Assembly: GCF_024171735.1 (NCBI RefSeq)
Contig: NZ_JAMTCH010000005.1
Span: 434,001-498,000 of the forward strand
Reading direction: 5' to 3'
DNA length: 64,000 bases
Origin: Prauserella alba
Lineage (GTDB): Bacteria; Actinomycetota; Actinomycetes; Mycobacteriales; Pseudonocardiaceae
Position 1 is the stretch's first letter; each line of letters starts with the position of its first letter. Both the position numbers and the translations under genes were made by a program. The notes beneath the pieces are model-generated. The model was not told the origin of the DNA. It did not search any database and worked only from the letters and a program-made list of their open reading frames with translations. This document shows positions 33,387 to 42,932 of the stretch, piece after piece.

Positions 33387-34607
33387 ATGCTGGAGCTGAG
33401 CGAACGGGGCCGCGACTATCGGGAGCAGCTGCTCGACTTCATGGACGAGCACATCTACCCGGCCGAGGCGACCTACCGGACGCAGATGGAGGAGGCACGC
33501 GACCCGCACTTCCAGCCGCCGATCCTCGAGGAACTCAAGGTGAAGGCGAAGCAGCGCGGCCTGTGGAACCTCTTCCACCCGGACGGGGAGTGGGGCTCCG
33601 GCCTGACCAACCTCGAATACGCCCATCTCGCCGAGATCATGGGCCGCAGCCCGGAACTGGCGCCCGAGGCGATGAACTGCAACGCCCCTGACACCGGGAA
33701 CATGGAGGTACTGACCCAGTTCGGCACCGACGAGCACAAGGAGAAGTGGCTCAAGCCGCTGCTGGACGGCGAGATCGCCTCGGCGTTCGCGATGACCGAG
33801 CCGGCCGTGGCGAGCTCCGACGCCACGAACGTCGAGCTGCGCATGGTCCGGGACGGCGATGCGTACGTGCTCAACGGGCGAAAGTGGTGGACGTCGAACG
33901 CGCTGCACAAGAACTGCAAGGTGCTCATCGTCATGGGCAAGACCGATCCGGACGCGCCCAAACACCGCCAGCAGAGCATGATGGTGGTCCCGTTGGACAC
34001 CCCTGGCATCAGGGTCCTGCGGAACTTGCCGGTCTTCGGGTATGCGGATCGTGAGGGACACGCCGAGGTCGTCTTCGAGAACGTGCGAGTGCCGGTCACG
34101 GCTCTGCTCGCCGGCGAGGGCGACGGCTTCATGATCAGCCAGGCACGGCTGGGGCCCGGCCGCATCCATCACTGCATGCGCTCGATCGGCATGGCCGAGC
34201 GCGCCCTCGACATGATGATCGACCGGGCACAGTCCAGGGTCACCTTCGGTGCCCCGGTCGCCGACCGGGCGAACATCCAGGACTGGATCGCCGAGGCGCG
34301 CATCGAGATCGAGATGGCGCGCCTGCTGACGCTCAAGACGGCCTGGCTGATGGACACCGTCGGCAACCAGCAGGCCCGAGTCGAGATCGCCGGCATCAAG
34401 ATCGCAGCACCCGAGGTCGCGCTGAAAGTCGTTGACCGGGCGATCCAGGTGCACGGCGGCGGTGGCGTCTCGGACGACTTCCCGCTGGCCTGGCTGTACG
34501 CCCATCTGCGCACGCTGCGTCTCGCGGATGGGCCGGACGAAGTCCACAAACGCACCATCGCCATGACGGAGCTGCGTCGCCGCGACCCGGCGTGGAAGAA
34601 GGCCTGA
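33387..34607 (+). CDS. Acyl-CoA dehydrogenase
   Basis: The 406-residue flavoprotein shows acyl-CoA dehydrogenase motifs: [15 protein letters not shown] near 139-153, [13 protein letters not shown] near 167-179, [22 protein letters not shown] near 254-275 and [34 protein letters not shown] near the C-terminus. It catalyses alpha,beta-desaturation of an acyl-CoA with FAD. ATG 33387 follows GGAGGAG; an upstream ATG extends 38 codons without family similarity. The ligase gene follows after 36 bp. Confidence 0.93.
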   Translation: MLELSERGRDYREQLLDFMDEHIYPAEATYRTQMEEARDPHFQPPILEELKVKAKQRGLWNLFHPDGEWGSGLTNLEYAHLAEIMGRSPELAPEAMNCNAPDTGNMEVLTQFGTDEHKEKWLKPLLDGEIASAFAMTEPAVASSDATNVELRMVRDGDAYVLNGRKWWTSNALHKNCKVLIVMGKTDPDAPKHRQQSMMVVPLDTPGIRVLRNLPVFGYADREGHAEVVFENVRVPVTALLAGEGDGFMISQARLGPGRIHHCMRSIGMAERALDMMIDRAQSRVTFGAPVADRANIQDWIAEARIEIEMARLLTLKTAWLMDTVGNQQARVEIAGIKIAAPEVALKVVDRAIQVHGGGGVSDDFPLAWLYAHLRTLRLADGPDEVHKRTIAMTELRRRDPAWKKA

Positions 34608-34643
34608 CCGGCCAACCGCAACACGACCACGAGGAGCGGCCCC

Positions 34644-36167
34644 GTGACGAACGTTGTAGCGAACATCTGGAAACACGCCGACCAGCGCCCTGACGCCGCC
34701 GCGCTGCGGGAGGGCGACCGGCGCTGGACCTGGGAGGAGTTGCGGGCGCAGGTGTCCGGCGCTGCCGCCCTGCTCAGGGACCGAGGCGTGGCAGCCGGCG
34801 ACCGGGTGCTGATGGTGGTGCCGACGAGCGCCGAGTTCGTCTTCGCTTACCACGGGGTGCTGGCCCTGGGGGCAACGGCTGTGACCGTCAACCCGGTCTC
34901 CGCCCCGCGTGAGCTGGAGTACTTCCTCGCCGACGCCGAGTGCAGCCTGGCCATCGGGTGGGACGGAGCGGCCGAGGCGCTGGTCACGGCGGGTGACTCG
35001 GCCGGGGTGCCCCGGTGGCTGCTCGCTCCCGACGCCATCGCCCCGGAGCGCGTCCCCTCCGACATCGCCGACGTCGGAGGGGAAGAGACCGCTGTCCTGC
35101 TCTACACCTCCGGTACCACCGGCAAGCCCAAGGGCGCCGTGCTGACGCACGAGAACCTGCTGTCCTGCGGGCGGATGCTCTCCGAGGCGCTCGACACCAC
35201 CTCGGACGACCGGATGGGTACGGCGCTGCCACTGTTCCACGTGTTCGGCCAGGCCTCCGTGATGGCCGCTGTCTTCACCGTCGGCGCTTCGCTGTCCTTG
35301 CTACGGCCGTTCAGCGGCCGGGCCATGCTCGAGATGGCTGCGGAGCATCGGCTCACCGGGCTGGCGGGCGTTCCGACGATGTGGAACGAGATGCTGCACG
35401 CCGAGACCGAGTTGACGGCCGACGATTTCGCCGACCTCCGGCTGGCCTGTTCGGGAGGCGCGGCGCTCCCCGTCGAGGTGTCCAAGGCGTTCCACCGGCG
35501 TTTCGGTGCGTGGGTGCTCGACGGTTACGGGCTGAGTGAGACGACCGGCGCCGCGACGTTCAATTCCCTGGACATGCCCCGTAAGGAGGGCAGCGTCGGT
35601 CGTGCGCTGCCGGGGTGCAGGTTGACGATCCTCGACGAGTCACAGGAGCCGCTTCCGGTCGGTGAGGTCGGCGAGGTCGCGATCCAGGGCCCGGTCGTCA
35701 TGCGGGAGTACTGGAACCGGCCCGATGCGACCGCGACGGTCCGGCACGGCTCGTGGTTCCTCACCGGCGACCTCGGCCGAATGGATTCCGACGGCGACCT
35801 CTTCATCGTCGACCGCAAGAAGGACCTCGTGATCCGCGGCGGCTACAACGTATACCCGCGCGAAGTCGAGGAGGTGCTCTACGGCCACCCCGACATCCTC
35901 GAAGCTGCGGTGATCGGCATCCCCGACGAACGACTGGGGGAGGAGATCGGCGTTGTCATCGCACCGCACGAGGGGCGGGCGGTCGACGCCGCCGATCTGC
36001 GTGCATGGCTGGAGCAGCGGCTGGCGGCTTACAAGATCCCGCGCATCTACCAGGTCGTCGACGCGCTGCCGAAGGGAAGCACCGGAAAGATCTTGAAGCG
36101 CCAGATCGACCGCGGCGACGTGCTCGCCACGGGCACCCGGCCGAGCCGGACCGCGCCCACGCGCTGA
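34644..36167 (+). CDS. AMP-dependent acyl-CoA synthetase/ligase
   Basis: The 507-residue protein is an ANL-superfamily adenylating enzyme: P-loop LLYTSGTTGKPKGAVLTHENL near 152-172, LDGYGLSETTG near 292, GDLGRMDSDGDLFIVDRKKDL near 374-394, and the C-terminal catalytic lysine in GSTGKILKRQ near 483. It activates a carboxylic acid to its CoA ester. GTG 34644 follows GAGGAG. With the preceding dehydrogenase it forms an activation-desaturation pair; the acid is not identifiable. Confidence 0.93.
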   Translation: MTNVVANIWKHADQRPDAAALREGDRRWTWEELRAQVSGAAALLRDRGVAAGDRVLMVVPTSAEFVFAYHGVLALGATAVTVNPVSAPRELEYFLADAECSLAIGWDGAAEALVTAGDSAGVPRWLLAPDAIAPERVPSDIADVGGEETAVLLYTSGTTGKPKGAVLTHENLLSCGRMLSEALDTTSDDRMGTALPLFHVFGQASVMAAVFTVGASLSLLRPFSGRAMLEMAAEHRLTGLAGVPTMWNEMLHAETELTADDFADLRLACSGGAALPVEVSKAFHRRFGAWVLDGYGLSETTGAATFNSLDMPRKEGSVGRALPGCRLTILDESQEPLPVGEVGEVAIQGPVVMREYWNRPDATATVRHGSWFLTGDLGRMDSDGDLFIVDRKKDLVIRGGYNVYPREVEEVLYGHPDILEAAVIGIPDERLGEEIGVVIAPHEGRAVDAADLRAWLEQRLAAYKIPRIYQVVDALPKGSTGKILKRQIDRGDVLATGTRPSRTAPTR

Positions 36168-36187
36168 CCCGGCTCGGCCGACCGCGC

Positions 36188-37462
36188 TCAGGTGTGTGCC
36201 CGGTTCTTGAAGTCGTCGAACTCGAGTAGCAGGGAAACGCCCAGGCCGGCGAGGAGCGCCCAGAACGGGCTGGAGATGCCGAAGATCGTCACGTCGCCCA
36301 TGGCTACGACGAGGGCGACCAGTGCGCCGAGCTTGTATCGGCCCTCGGAGAACGCGCCCCGGAAGGCGATGATGAGGACGCCGAACATCGCCAGTCCGGC
36401 GACGGTGGAGATGAGTTCGCCCGGGAGCGCACTGACCAGGCCGACGGCGATGCTGGCGAAGAAACCGAACGTGATGAAGATGATGCCGTTCACGACGGCC
36501 GCGGCATAGCGCCGGTTGTGATGGGGGCCGGCCTGGTCGGAGCCGCAGATGGCGGTCATCGGACCGGCGATGCTGGCATTGTGACCGCCGAACCCGGAGA
36601 CGAGGAGACTGGCGGCTCCGCTGACCACGGTGATGTTGTTGACTGGGGGACGGTACTTCTCGGCGATGAGGACACCCATGGACTGGATGTTCTCCGCCTG
36701 GATCACCAGTGCGAGTGGGATTCCCACGCCCAGCATGGTCAGCGGGTCGAAGTCCACGCCGACCCAGGTCGGCAGGGTGAGGTCGGCGCCGATGTGGGCC
36801 GATGCGAACGAGTCGGTGAGCACGGCCGCGACGATGCCGAAGGCCAGGGCTCCGATCACGCCCGGGACCGCCTTGACGAACCGGCTCAGCACCAGGAACC
36901 CGACGACCGCGGCGGCGACCAGGAACGGCCGCGTCTCGGCGGCGCCGACGATGTTGAGCGCGTATTTGAACAGGACCCCGCCGATCATGGCCATCAGGAT
37001 GGGCATGGGTAGCCAACGCACCAGCGTGCGGACGAAACCGGACAGTCCGAGGAGTAACACGAGGACACTGGCCGTGAAATAGGCGCCGACCATCTCCGGG
37101 AGCGAATGGTCGGACAGGCTGGAGACGACCAGCGCCGCGGCGGGAATGCTCCACGCGCCGACGATGGGCTGCTTGTAGTACAGCGCCATGATCAGCGAGA
37201 TGAAACCGCCGACCAGGTAGACCGTGCTGACCCAGGACACCGTCTGCGCGGTGGTGAGTCCGGCGTCGGTGGCGCCGTTGACGACGATCAGTGCCGGGCC
37301 GGTGCAGCCGAAGACCGCGGCGACGACACCGGCGCCGATCGTCGAGATGTCGAGGGAACGTCGGAGGCCCCGGAGCCCGGCGCGGTAGCCCGGGCCGGGT
37401 TCGATGAGCCGGTCGGACTCGTCGGAGCCGCCGATCTCGTGGTCCTCGATGCTCTGGGACAT
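36188..37462 (-). CDS. benE: BenE-family benzoate/H+ symporter-like transporter
   Basis: The 424-residue protein has about 11-12 hydrophobic helices and BenE family segments: AGVVAAVFGCTGPALIVVNGA near 44-64, YYKQPIVGAWSIPAAALV near 94 and SGFGGHNASIAGPMTAICG near 283. BenE members import benzoate or related aromatic acids with protons. It is the last gene of the leftward catabolic cluster, 105 bp after the flavin reductase gene, and converges with the acyl-CoA ligase gene. Confidence 0.9.
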   Translation of the reverse strand: MSQSIEDHEIGGSDESDRLIEPGPGYRAGLRGLRRSLDISTIGAGVVAAVFGCTGPALIVVNGATDAGLTTAQTVSWVSTVYLVGGFISLIMALYYKQPIVGAWSIPAAALVVSSLSDHSLPEMVGAYFTASVLVLLLGLSGFVRTLVRWLPMPILMAMIGGVLFKYALNIVGAAETRPFLVAAAVVGFLVLSRFVKAVPGVIGALAFGIVAAVLTDSFASAHIGADLTLPTWVGVDFDPLTMLGVGIPLALVIQAENIQSMGVLIAEKYRPPVNNITVVSGAASLLVSGFGGHNASIAGPMTAICGSDQAGPHHNRRYAAAVVNGIIFITFGFFASIAVGLVSALPGELISTVAGLAMFGVLIIAFRGAFSEGRYKLGALVALVVAMGDVTIFGISSPFWALLAGLGVSLLLEFDDFKNRAHT

Positions 37463-37567
37463 ACGTGATCCATTTCGTCAGGCCGCATCCCGCAGGTGCG
37501 GCTCGGCTGATTCGGTCCCCGGCCGCCCCGGGCCGCGGCGTCGGCGCCCGGCCCGGGGCGAGGGTGA

Positions 37568-38089
37568 TCAGAAGAACCAGTGCTCGGGTTCGGCGCCGTG
37601 GGGCGTGATGTCGCTGAAGCGACCCTGATAGAAGCCGAGCGGCTCTCCTTCCCGGGCGCACACGTCGGTGACCCTGCCGAAGACGACCGTGTGGTCACCG
37701 GCTTCGACGATGCGGTCGACGTCGCAATCGAGGTGTGCCAAGGCGTTCGGCACCACCGGAACGCGGTGGTCGCCGTACTCGAGGCCGAGGCCGCCGAAAT
37801 GGTCCTCGCCGCGCTTCGCGAAGCGCATCGCGATCGGTTGTTGCCGCTGCGAGAGGAGGTTGACGACGAAGCGTCCCGAGTCGGTGACCGCGTCGGCACT
37901 GCGCGCGCCGTGGTTGAAGCACACCAGCAGCAACGGCGGGTCCAGCGAGACGGAGGTCAACGAGTTCATGGTCATGCCGTGGGGCTCGCCGTCGGCCTCG
38001 GTGGTGATGACGGCGACGCCGGTGGCGAACCGCCCCATGGTCTGCCGCATCGTGGTGGGGTCGACCAGTTGCGCAGTCATGGCGGGCAT
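37568..38089 (-). CDS. HpaC-like flavin reductase component
   Basis: The 173-residue protein matches the flavin reductase-like domain: MGRFATGVAVITTEADGEPHGMTMNSLTSVSLDPPLLLVCF near 18-58, then SGRFVVNLLS and the GDHTVVFGRV segment. Such proteins supply reduced FAD/FMN to a partner monooxygenase. It begins one base after the cupin stop and lies downstream of an HpaB-type monooxygenase, its likely partner. Confidence 0.9.
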   Translation of the reverse strand: MPAMTAQLVDPTTMRQTMGRFATGVAVITTEADGEPHGMTMNSLTSVSLDPPLLLVCFNHGARSADAVTDSGRFVVNLLSQRQQPIAMRFAKRGEDHFGGLGLEYGDHRVPVVPNALAHLDCDVDRIVEAGDHTVVFGRVTDVCAREGEPLGFYQGRFSDITPHGAEPEHWFF

Positions 38090-38090
38090 C

Positions 38091-38447
38091 TCACTGCTCC
38101 GCCGGGGCGGGGTACCGGACCTCGTAGGTGGTCACGCCCTCCTCGGAGCGCCACGGTCCGTGGGGCATGCCCGGCGGGCGGCAGGCGAACTGGCCCGCGT
38201 GGAAGGTCTGACCCAGCGTCAGGTCGGTGAAGGACCCTTCGATGATGTAGACCTCTTCCCAGAACTCGTGCTTCTGCACTCCGATCGGTGTCGAGTCGGC
38301 ACCCGGTTCGTAGCGCAGGATCCGCGTGGCGACGCCGGTCGCCGGGTCGGTGGCGAGGATCCGCTCCTTGATCAACGGGTCGTCCCCGGGACACAGCGTG
38401 TATTCGATGTCGGTGATGTCGGTGAACTCGATCGCGGGCTTGCTCAT
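38091..38447 (-). CDS. Single-domain cupin protein
   Basis: The 118-residue protein has the two cupin motifs: GVQKHEFWEEVYIIEGSF (metal-binding His and Glu) and FACRPPGMPHGPWRSEEG (second-motif His). It may be a small dioxygenase, isomerase or decarboxylase of the pathway. ATG 38447 overlaps the monooxygenase stop by 4 bp, so it is tightly coupled. The open frame continues upstream but only as the antisense-like shadow of the monooxygenase. Confidence 0.87.
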   Translation of the reverse strand: MSKPAIEFTDITDIEYTLCPGDDPLIKERILATDPATGVATRILRYEPGADSTPIGVQKHEFWEEVYIIEGSFTDLTLGQTFHAGQFACRPPGMPHGPWRSEEGVTTYEVRYPAPAEQ

Positions 38448-39916
38448 CGCGGTGTCTCCGTTCCGGCGGTGCTGTAGCTCGCGAGGAACTCGTCGACCTC
38501 GGCGAGCGGTTGGTCGTAGCCGTAGTTGCGGTAGGCGTAGCCCTTCACGACGAAGGGAGCGCCTGCGTAGAAGAGTTCGTACTGCTGGTGCCGGCCGGCG
38601 AATTCGGAACCGATGGCGTCCCAGACAAGCTTGAACAGTTTGATCCGCTCCTCGGCGGGAGTGCCGGGGCTGCTGACGTAGCGGTCCATGTGGGCTCGCG
38701 TCGCCTCGCCCCGCAACTCCTCGACACTCGCGGGCAGTTGCAGTACGCCGCCGCCTGCGAGGTCGCGCAGGATCCCGATCACCCGCGGGTGGATCTCGGA
38801 CTGCAGCCCCATGGCCCCGTACAACGCGCGTGCCCCGGGGCGGCACAGCCCCTGGTCGTCGCTGTCGGCGGTGTGCTCGGCGGCGAGCACACCCGATTCG
38901 ACGATGGAGACCAGGCTGGCCAGCTCGCCGAGTTTCTCCACGACTCCGGGGAACTTGTCGACACCGTTGACCTCGGCGACCTTGCGGGCCAGCCCTGCCA
39001 GGAAACGCAGCTTGGTGGCGAATCGGATCTGCGCCTGCCAGTTCCCGAGCACGTGGGCTCCGGTGCCGAAGAACTGCTGGCGGAGGCCGGGCACGTCCTT
39101 GTAGACGAAGACGTTCTCCCAGGGGATGAAGACTTCGTCGAACACCAGGAGCGCGTCGGTCTCGTCGTAGCGCGACGTGAGCGGGTAGTCGTACTCGCTG
39201 CTGGCTCCCGGCGCGTACGGCCGCCTGCAGTACAGCGTCAGCCCTTCGGCGTTGACCGGGACGGTGAAGCTGACCGCGAAGTCCTCGTCCTCGGCCTGCA
39301 GGGGCTTGATGCAGGAGACCAGGATCTCGTCGGCGACGGCGCCGCCGGTGGCGAGCATCTGCGCGCCCTGCACGACGATGCCGTCGGGGCGTTCCTCCTT
39401 CACCCCCACCTGGATGAAGTCGCCTTCCCAGGCATGCGCCGTGGTGGCGCGGGAGACCTGCGGCGGGATGATCGCGTACGAGACGTACAGGTCGTCGTCG
39501 ACAACGCGGCGATGGAAGGCGCGGACGTTCTCGGCCAGGTTCTTGCCGGGGCCCCGGTCGTCGGCGAATGCCTCCGGGTGGCTGGAGAACGCGGCCAGGA
39601 ACGCGCCGACGTGGTCGGGAGAACGCCCCACGAAGCCGTGCGTCTCGGTGGCCCAGACCTGAGCGGCCTCCCGGTAGGCCGCCAACTCCCCGGCGTCCCG
39701 TGGCGGAAGGAAGAGCCGGTTGACAGCCCGTCCGGTCTCGGGGTCCTCGGTCTGCATGTCGTTGGCGGGGTCGGCCGCCAGATCGAAGAGGCGTCCGATC
39801 GTCCGGGCGATCGGCGCGAAGGCGGGGTGTTCGGCGACGTCCTTGACCGGCTCGCCGTCCACGACGACGCGACGGCCGTCGCCGAGCGAAGCCAGGTAGT
39901 CGGTGCTGGTGCGCAT
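38444..39916 (-). CDS. HpaB-type FADH2-dependent aromatic monooxygenase
   Basis: The 490-residue protein matches 4-hydroxyphenylacetate 3-monooxygenase large subunits: MRTSTDYLASLGDGRRVVVDG at the start, IIPPQVSR near 151, FDEVFIPWENVFVYKDV near 266 and HPRVIGILRDLAGGGVLQLPAS near 380. HpaB enzymes hydroxylate phenols or act on heteroaromatics with reduced flavin from an HpaC. ATG 39916 follows GAGGAAG and overlaps the preceding stop by one base. The substrate cannot be read from sequence. Confidence 0.92.
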   Translation of the reverse strand: MRTSTDYLASLGDGRRVVVDGEPVKDVAEHPAFAPIARTIGRLFDLAADPANDMQTEDPETGRAVNRLFLPPRDAGELAAYREAAQVWATETHGFVGRSPDHVGAFLAAFSSHPEAFADDRGPGKNLAENVRAFHRRVVDDDLYVSYAIIPPQVSRATTAHAWEGDFIQVGVKEERPDGIVVQGAQMLATGGAVADEILVSCIKPLQAEDEDFAVSFTVPVNAEGLTLYCRRPYAPGASSEYDYPLTSRYDETDALLVFDEVFIPWENVFVYKDVPGLRQQFFGTGAHVLGNWQAQIRFATKLRFLAGLARKVAEVNGVDKFPGVVEKLGELASLVSIVESGVLAAEHTADSDDQGLCRPGARALYGAMGLQSEIHPRVIGILRDLAGGGVLQLPASVEELRGEATRAHMDRYVSSPGTPAEERIKLFKLVWDAIGSEFAGRHQQYELFYAGAPFVVKGYAYRNYGYDQPLAEVDEFLASYSTAGTETPR

Positions 39917-40593
39917 CAGTTCTTCCTCACGGCAGTGGTGTAGGTGCATTCGAGGGCGGGCTGTCCGGGAACGTGGAGGCGCATCCGCCATTCCCGGCCG
40001 AAGCGGAACTGGCCGTCGAGCAGCGGCATCGTCCCTCCGAAAAGGACCATCGAGGCGCTGTCGGAGCCGAACGAGTCCCATTCGGCGAGAACTTTGGTGA
40101 TGGGGAGCAGCTGGGCGAGGGTGCCGTCCTGGTAGAGCTCGTCGTCCAGCCAGCAAGTGGCCGTGATCTCGTCCCACGGCAGCGATTCGGGCCGGGTGCC
40201 CAGGTCGATGACGGTGCCGGCCACGGGCTTCGGGCACGCACCCTTGGACGCCTTGATGTCGTGACGTTCCAGCGCCCGGTCGGTGTGGTCGCTGCCCACC
40301 GTCAGGTAGTGGTGCCCGTTGCTGCGAACGAGGACGGGTTCGACCTCGCCAGAGGTCTGCTCCCCGGCGACCTCGACGTCCCCGGCCACGCTCAACAGGC
40401 CGGTGTCCAACTCGTAGAAGGCCGGGATGCTGTCCGGCTCGGGGACGCCGATGGCTGCGAGTTCGACGATGTGGTGCCGGACCGCCTCGCGGTCTCGTCC
40501 GGTGTAGCCGGCGACGACGAGGCGGCCGGGCGTCACGTCGACCTGCTCGCCCTCGACGGTTCGTAGCCGGAGCGCGGTGGCTGTGCTGGCCAT
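39916..40593 (-). CDS. DUF2848 family protein
   Basis: The 225-residue protein matches DUF2848, a fumarylacetoacetate-hydrolase-like fold: VVAGYTGRDREAVRHHIVELAAIGVPEPDSIPAFYEL near 26-62, HYLTVGSDHTDRALERHDIKASKGACPKP near 94-122 and VLFGGTMPLLDGQFRFG near 183-199. The family is poorly characterised and often sits beside amidases. Tight coupling to the HpaB gene implies a step on the same substrate. Confidence 0.82.
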   Translation of the reverse strand: MASTATALRLRTVEGEQVDVTPGRLVVAGYTGRDREAVRHHIVELAAIGVPEPDSIPAFYELDTGLLSVAGDVEVAGEQTSGEVEPVLVRSNGHHYLTVGSDHTDRALERHDIKASKGACPKPVAGTVIDLGTRPESLPWDEITATCWLDDELYQDGTLAQLLPITKVLAEWDSFGSDSASMVLFGGTMPLLDGQFRFGREWRMRLHVPGQPALECTYTTAVRKN

Positions 40594-40734
40594 GACTCTC
40601 CTTGACTGTTCGGGGATGGGTGGGAGGGACGGTCGCTGTTCCGGAACCGGCCCGGGACGGTGCGAATGAGATGGCGCAGGGGTGTGGTGCAGGTGGGGTC
40701 GAAGCGGCGCACCGGTGGCGGGCGCCGAAGCGGG

Positions 40735-41532
40735 CTACGAGATGGGCACCGGCCAGCGGCGGTCGGCGAGCGCGGAGAATTCGGCGCGCATCGCCGGTGG
40801 GAGTTCGGAATCGACCTCGGCGTAGGTGAAGCCTTCTTCCGTGCCCGCTTCCACCAGGACTTCGCCGGTGGGCGCGACCACGCGACTGTGACCGCCGAGC
40901 GCGACGTCGTGTTGCCGGCCGACGGCGTTGCAGGCGATCAGGGTGGCCTGCTGTTCGACGGCGCGGACCGAGGTGAACAACCGCCAGTGCTCCAGCCTGG
41001 CCGCAGGCCAGGCCGCGCACACGATCAGCTGTTCGGCGCCTTCGTCGACGAGGCTGCGAAACAGCTCGGGGAATCGCAGGTCGTAACACGTGGTGATGCC
41101 CGAGGTGGGGCCGGCGACGTGACCCACGCCGAGCTGGTCACCGGGGGTGAGCAGCTCCGATTCCCGCGAGCCGTAGCCGAACAGGTGCACCTTGCGATAG
41201 GCCGTGACGACGGCCCCGTCGGGGGCGATGACGGCCGAGGTGTTGTGGAGTCGGCCGTCGGCACCGGCCTCCACGAAGCTGCCGAGGTGGACGAACAGGT
41301 CGAAGGCACGTGCCCACGTGCGCGCTGCCGTCAGCGTGGGGCCTTCGAACGGCTCGGCGCGGGAGGCGTACTGCTCGAACGAGAAGTACCCGGCCGTCCA
41401 CATCTCCGGAAGGACGAGCAGATCGGTGCCGGCCAGGTCGTGCTCGGCGTCGATCATGCCGGTCACGCGGGCGATCCGGTCCTCGACGGACTCCTCGGCC
41501 GGGCTGGCGAGTTGAAGGAGGGCGACATGCAT
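40735..41532 (-). CDS. Carbon-nitrogen hydrolase (nitrilase superfamily)
   Basis: The 265-residue protein has the nitrilase-superfamily triad: Glu in LLVLPEMWTAGYF near 39, Lys in AYRKVHLFGYGS near 110 and Cys in ITTCYDLRFPELF near 144. Members hydrolyse amides or nitriles. ATG 41532 follows GGTGGAG; a start ten codons upstream lacks one. It is the first enzyme gene after the AraC regulator, 141 bp ahead of the DUF2848 gene, suggesting the pathway substrate carries an amide or nitrile. Confidence 0.9.
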   Translation of the reverse strand: MHVALLQLASPAEESVEDRIARVTGMIDAEHDLAGTDLLVLPEMWTAGYFSFEQYASRAEPFEGPTLTAARTWARAFDLFVHLGSFVEAGADGRLHNTSAVIAPDGAVVTAYRKVHLFGYGSRESELLTPGDQLGVGHVAGPTSGITTCYDLRFPELFRSLVDEGAEQLIVCAAWPAARLEHWRLFTSVRAVEQQATLIACNAVGRQHDVALGGHSRVVAPTGEVLVEAGTEEGFTYAEVDSELPPAMRAEFSALADRRWPVPIS

Positions 41533-41637
41533 GGCTCCACCCTCGCGTGATGCACGGCACACGGATATCGGATGGACGCCGAGCCGTACTCGGAATCGCG
41601 CAGTGACACCGTGCCGGGAAGGGCCCGGTGCGGGAGG

Positions 41638-42621
41638 TCAGCGCCGTGTCGTCAGCAGTTTCGAGGGTGTCGTGCCGTACCGGCGGCGGAACGCGGTGCC
41701 GAACTCGCCCAGGTGGAAGAAGCCGCAGCGATAGGCGACGTCGGTCACCGACAGCCCGGGCGCTCCGGCGGTCAACAGTGCGTGTGCGCGTTCCAGCCGC
41801 TGCTCCCTGAGCCACTGCAGCGGTGAGGACCCGACTTCGCGCCGGAACGTCTGCTGCAGGGTCCGGACACTCGTGCCGCACGCCTCCGCGACGGTCGTGA
41901 CGGTCAGCGGTTCGCTCAGCCGATCCAGCATGAACTCCATCGCCTGCCGGACGCGTGGTGAGTCGGGCCCGCACCGACCGGTGCCGGTCATGGCCGCCCG
42001 GTTGTTCGGCTGAGTCATGAGCAGTGTCTCGAGGATCAGCTGCTCGAACTGCCACACCAGTCGCGGGCGCCGGTCGGTGATCTCGGACCCGGCCAGACCC
42101 AGGGCCGATTCCAGCAGACCGTCGAGAGTCGCCACTCCCGGCGCGAGAGCGAGATCGAAGTCGACGGGCCCGACGTCGCCGGTCAACGCCGCCGCGGCCG
42201 ACTCGACTCGCTCGCGGTCGAGCCGGACGACCAGCTGGTCCCAGGTCGGGTCGAAGTCGAACGCGAACTCGCGATGGGGCCCGATGATGACTCCGCGGTC
42301 GGGTGTGGCGGTGGCGACGTCGTTGCCGTAGCGGAAGGTGGCGTGGCCCGACAGGGGGAGCGTGAGCAGGTAGTCGTCGAGTGCACCGTCGCCGGAACTG
42401 ACGGTGACCTCGGTGCCGTAGCGAAGCCGGTTGACCGACGTGTCCTGCAGCCGGACATGCACCAACCTGGTGGACAGGTGGGAATCCCCTGCCTTCACGG
42501 TGAGGGAGTGCGGCCGCAGCGTGCCGGTACAGGCGTCGACCGTCCGCCCGGCATCGCCGGTACCGGACAGGATGGTGCGGCCGCGATGCTCCGCGAGCCG
42601 TGCCAGCGACGGGGCACTCAT
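41638..42621 (-). CDS. AraC-family transcriptional regulator
   Basis: The 327-residue protein ends in the two AraC helix-turn-helix motifs: LTVTTVAEACGTSVRTLQQTFRREVGSSPLQWL near 238-270 and LSVTDVAYRCGFFHLGEFGTAFRRRYGTTPSKLL near 289-322. The N-terminal part is an AraC-binding-like cupin sensor (LTLPLSGHATFRYG). It lies at the upstream end of the catabolic cluster in the same orientation and probably activates it. Confidence 0.92.
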   Translation of the reverse strand: MSAPSLARLAEHRGRTILSGTGDAGRTVDACTGTLRPHSLTVKAGDSHLSTRLVHVRLQDTSVNRLRYGTEVTVSSGDGALDDYLLTLPLSGHATFRYGNDVATATPDRGVIIGPHREFAFDFDPTWDQLVVRLDRERVESAAAALTGDVGPVDFDLALAPGVATLDGLLESALGLAGSEITDRRPRLVWQFEQLILETLLMTQPNNRAAMTGTGRCGPDSPRVRQAMEFMLDRLSEPLTVTTVAEACGTSVRTLQQTFRREVGSSPLQWLREQRLERAHALLTAGAPGLSVTDVAYRCGFFHLGEFGTAFRRRYGTTPSKLLTTRR

Positions 42622-42932
42622 ATCATCACCCCATGACAGGTGAGTCGTCCGGATTCGGTGCTTCCTCGATCGGGACGTTCATCCTGTGCGATGTCGTGCG
42701 CTGCGTCAACGGTGAAGCTCCGGCGTCGTCAACGGTGGCTCGGCGGCGGCGTGCGTTTCACCGGTGGTCGTCGACCCAGTTCCGGCGCCCGCTCGGCCGG
42801 CCCGTTCTCGCGCGCGATCGATGCCACCGGCCGGGCCGGCTCGACCACCATTTCCTCCTCGTCTGAGACGTCACTCCATTGTGCAATGGTGTGTTCGTAC
42901 ACCAGTTCGATAGCGTGGGTGTTGTGGATGAC
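42622..42932. other. Divergent region between the AraC and DUF222 genes
   Basis: The 311 bp hold promoters for both genes, but I recognise no clear -10/-35 or operator. An in-frame TTG at 42879 and GTG codons could give the DUF222 protein up to 18 more residues. Confidence 0.4.

Noticed and set aside
33333-35240. Minus-strand 635-codon frame
   Set aside because: Shadow of the acyl-CoA dehydrogenase and ligase genes, caused by high GC at third positions.
35640-37661. Minus-strand 673-codon frame
   Set aside because: Runs across the ligase 3' end and the BenE gene in the wrong frame; composition is His/Arg/Gly-rich with no motif.
39917-41089. N-terminal extension of the HpaB-type gene to 881 residues
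   Set aside because: The extra part lies in another frame over the DUF2848 and nitrilase genes; the family N-terminus starts at 39916.
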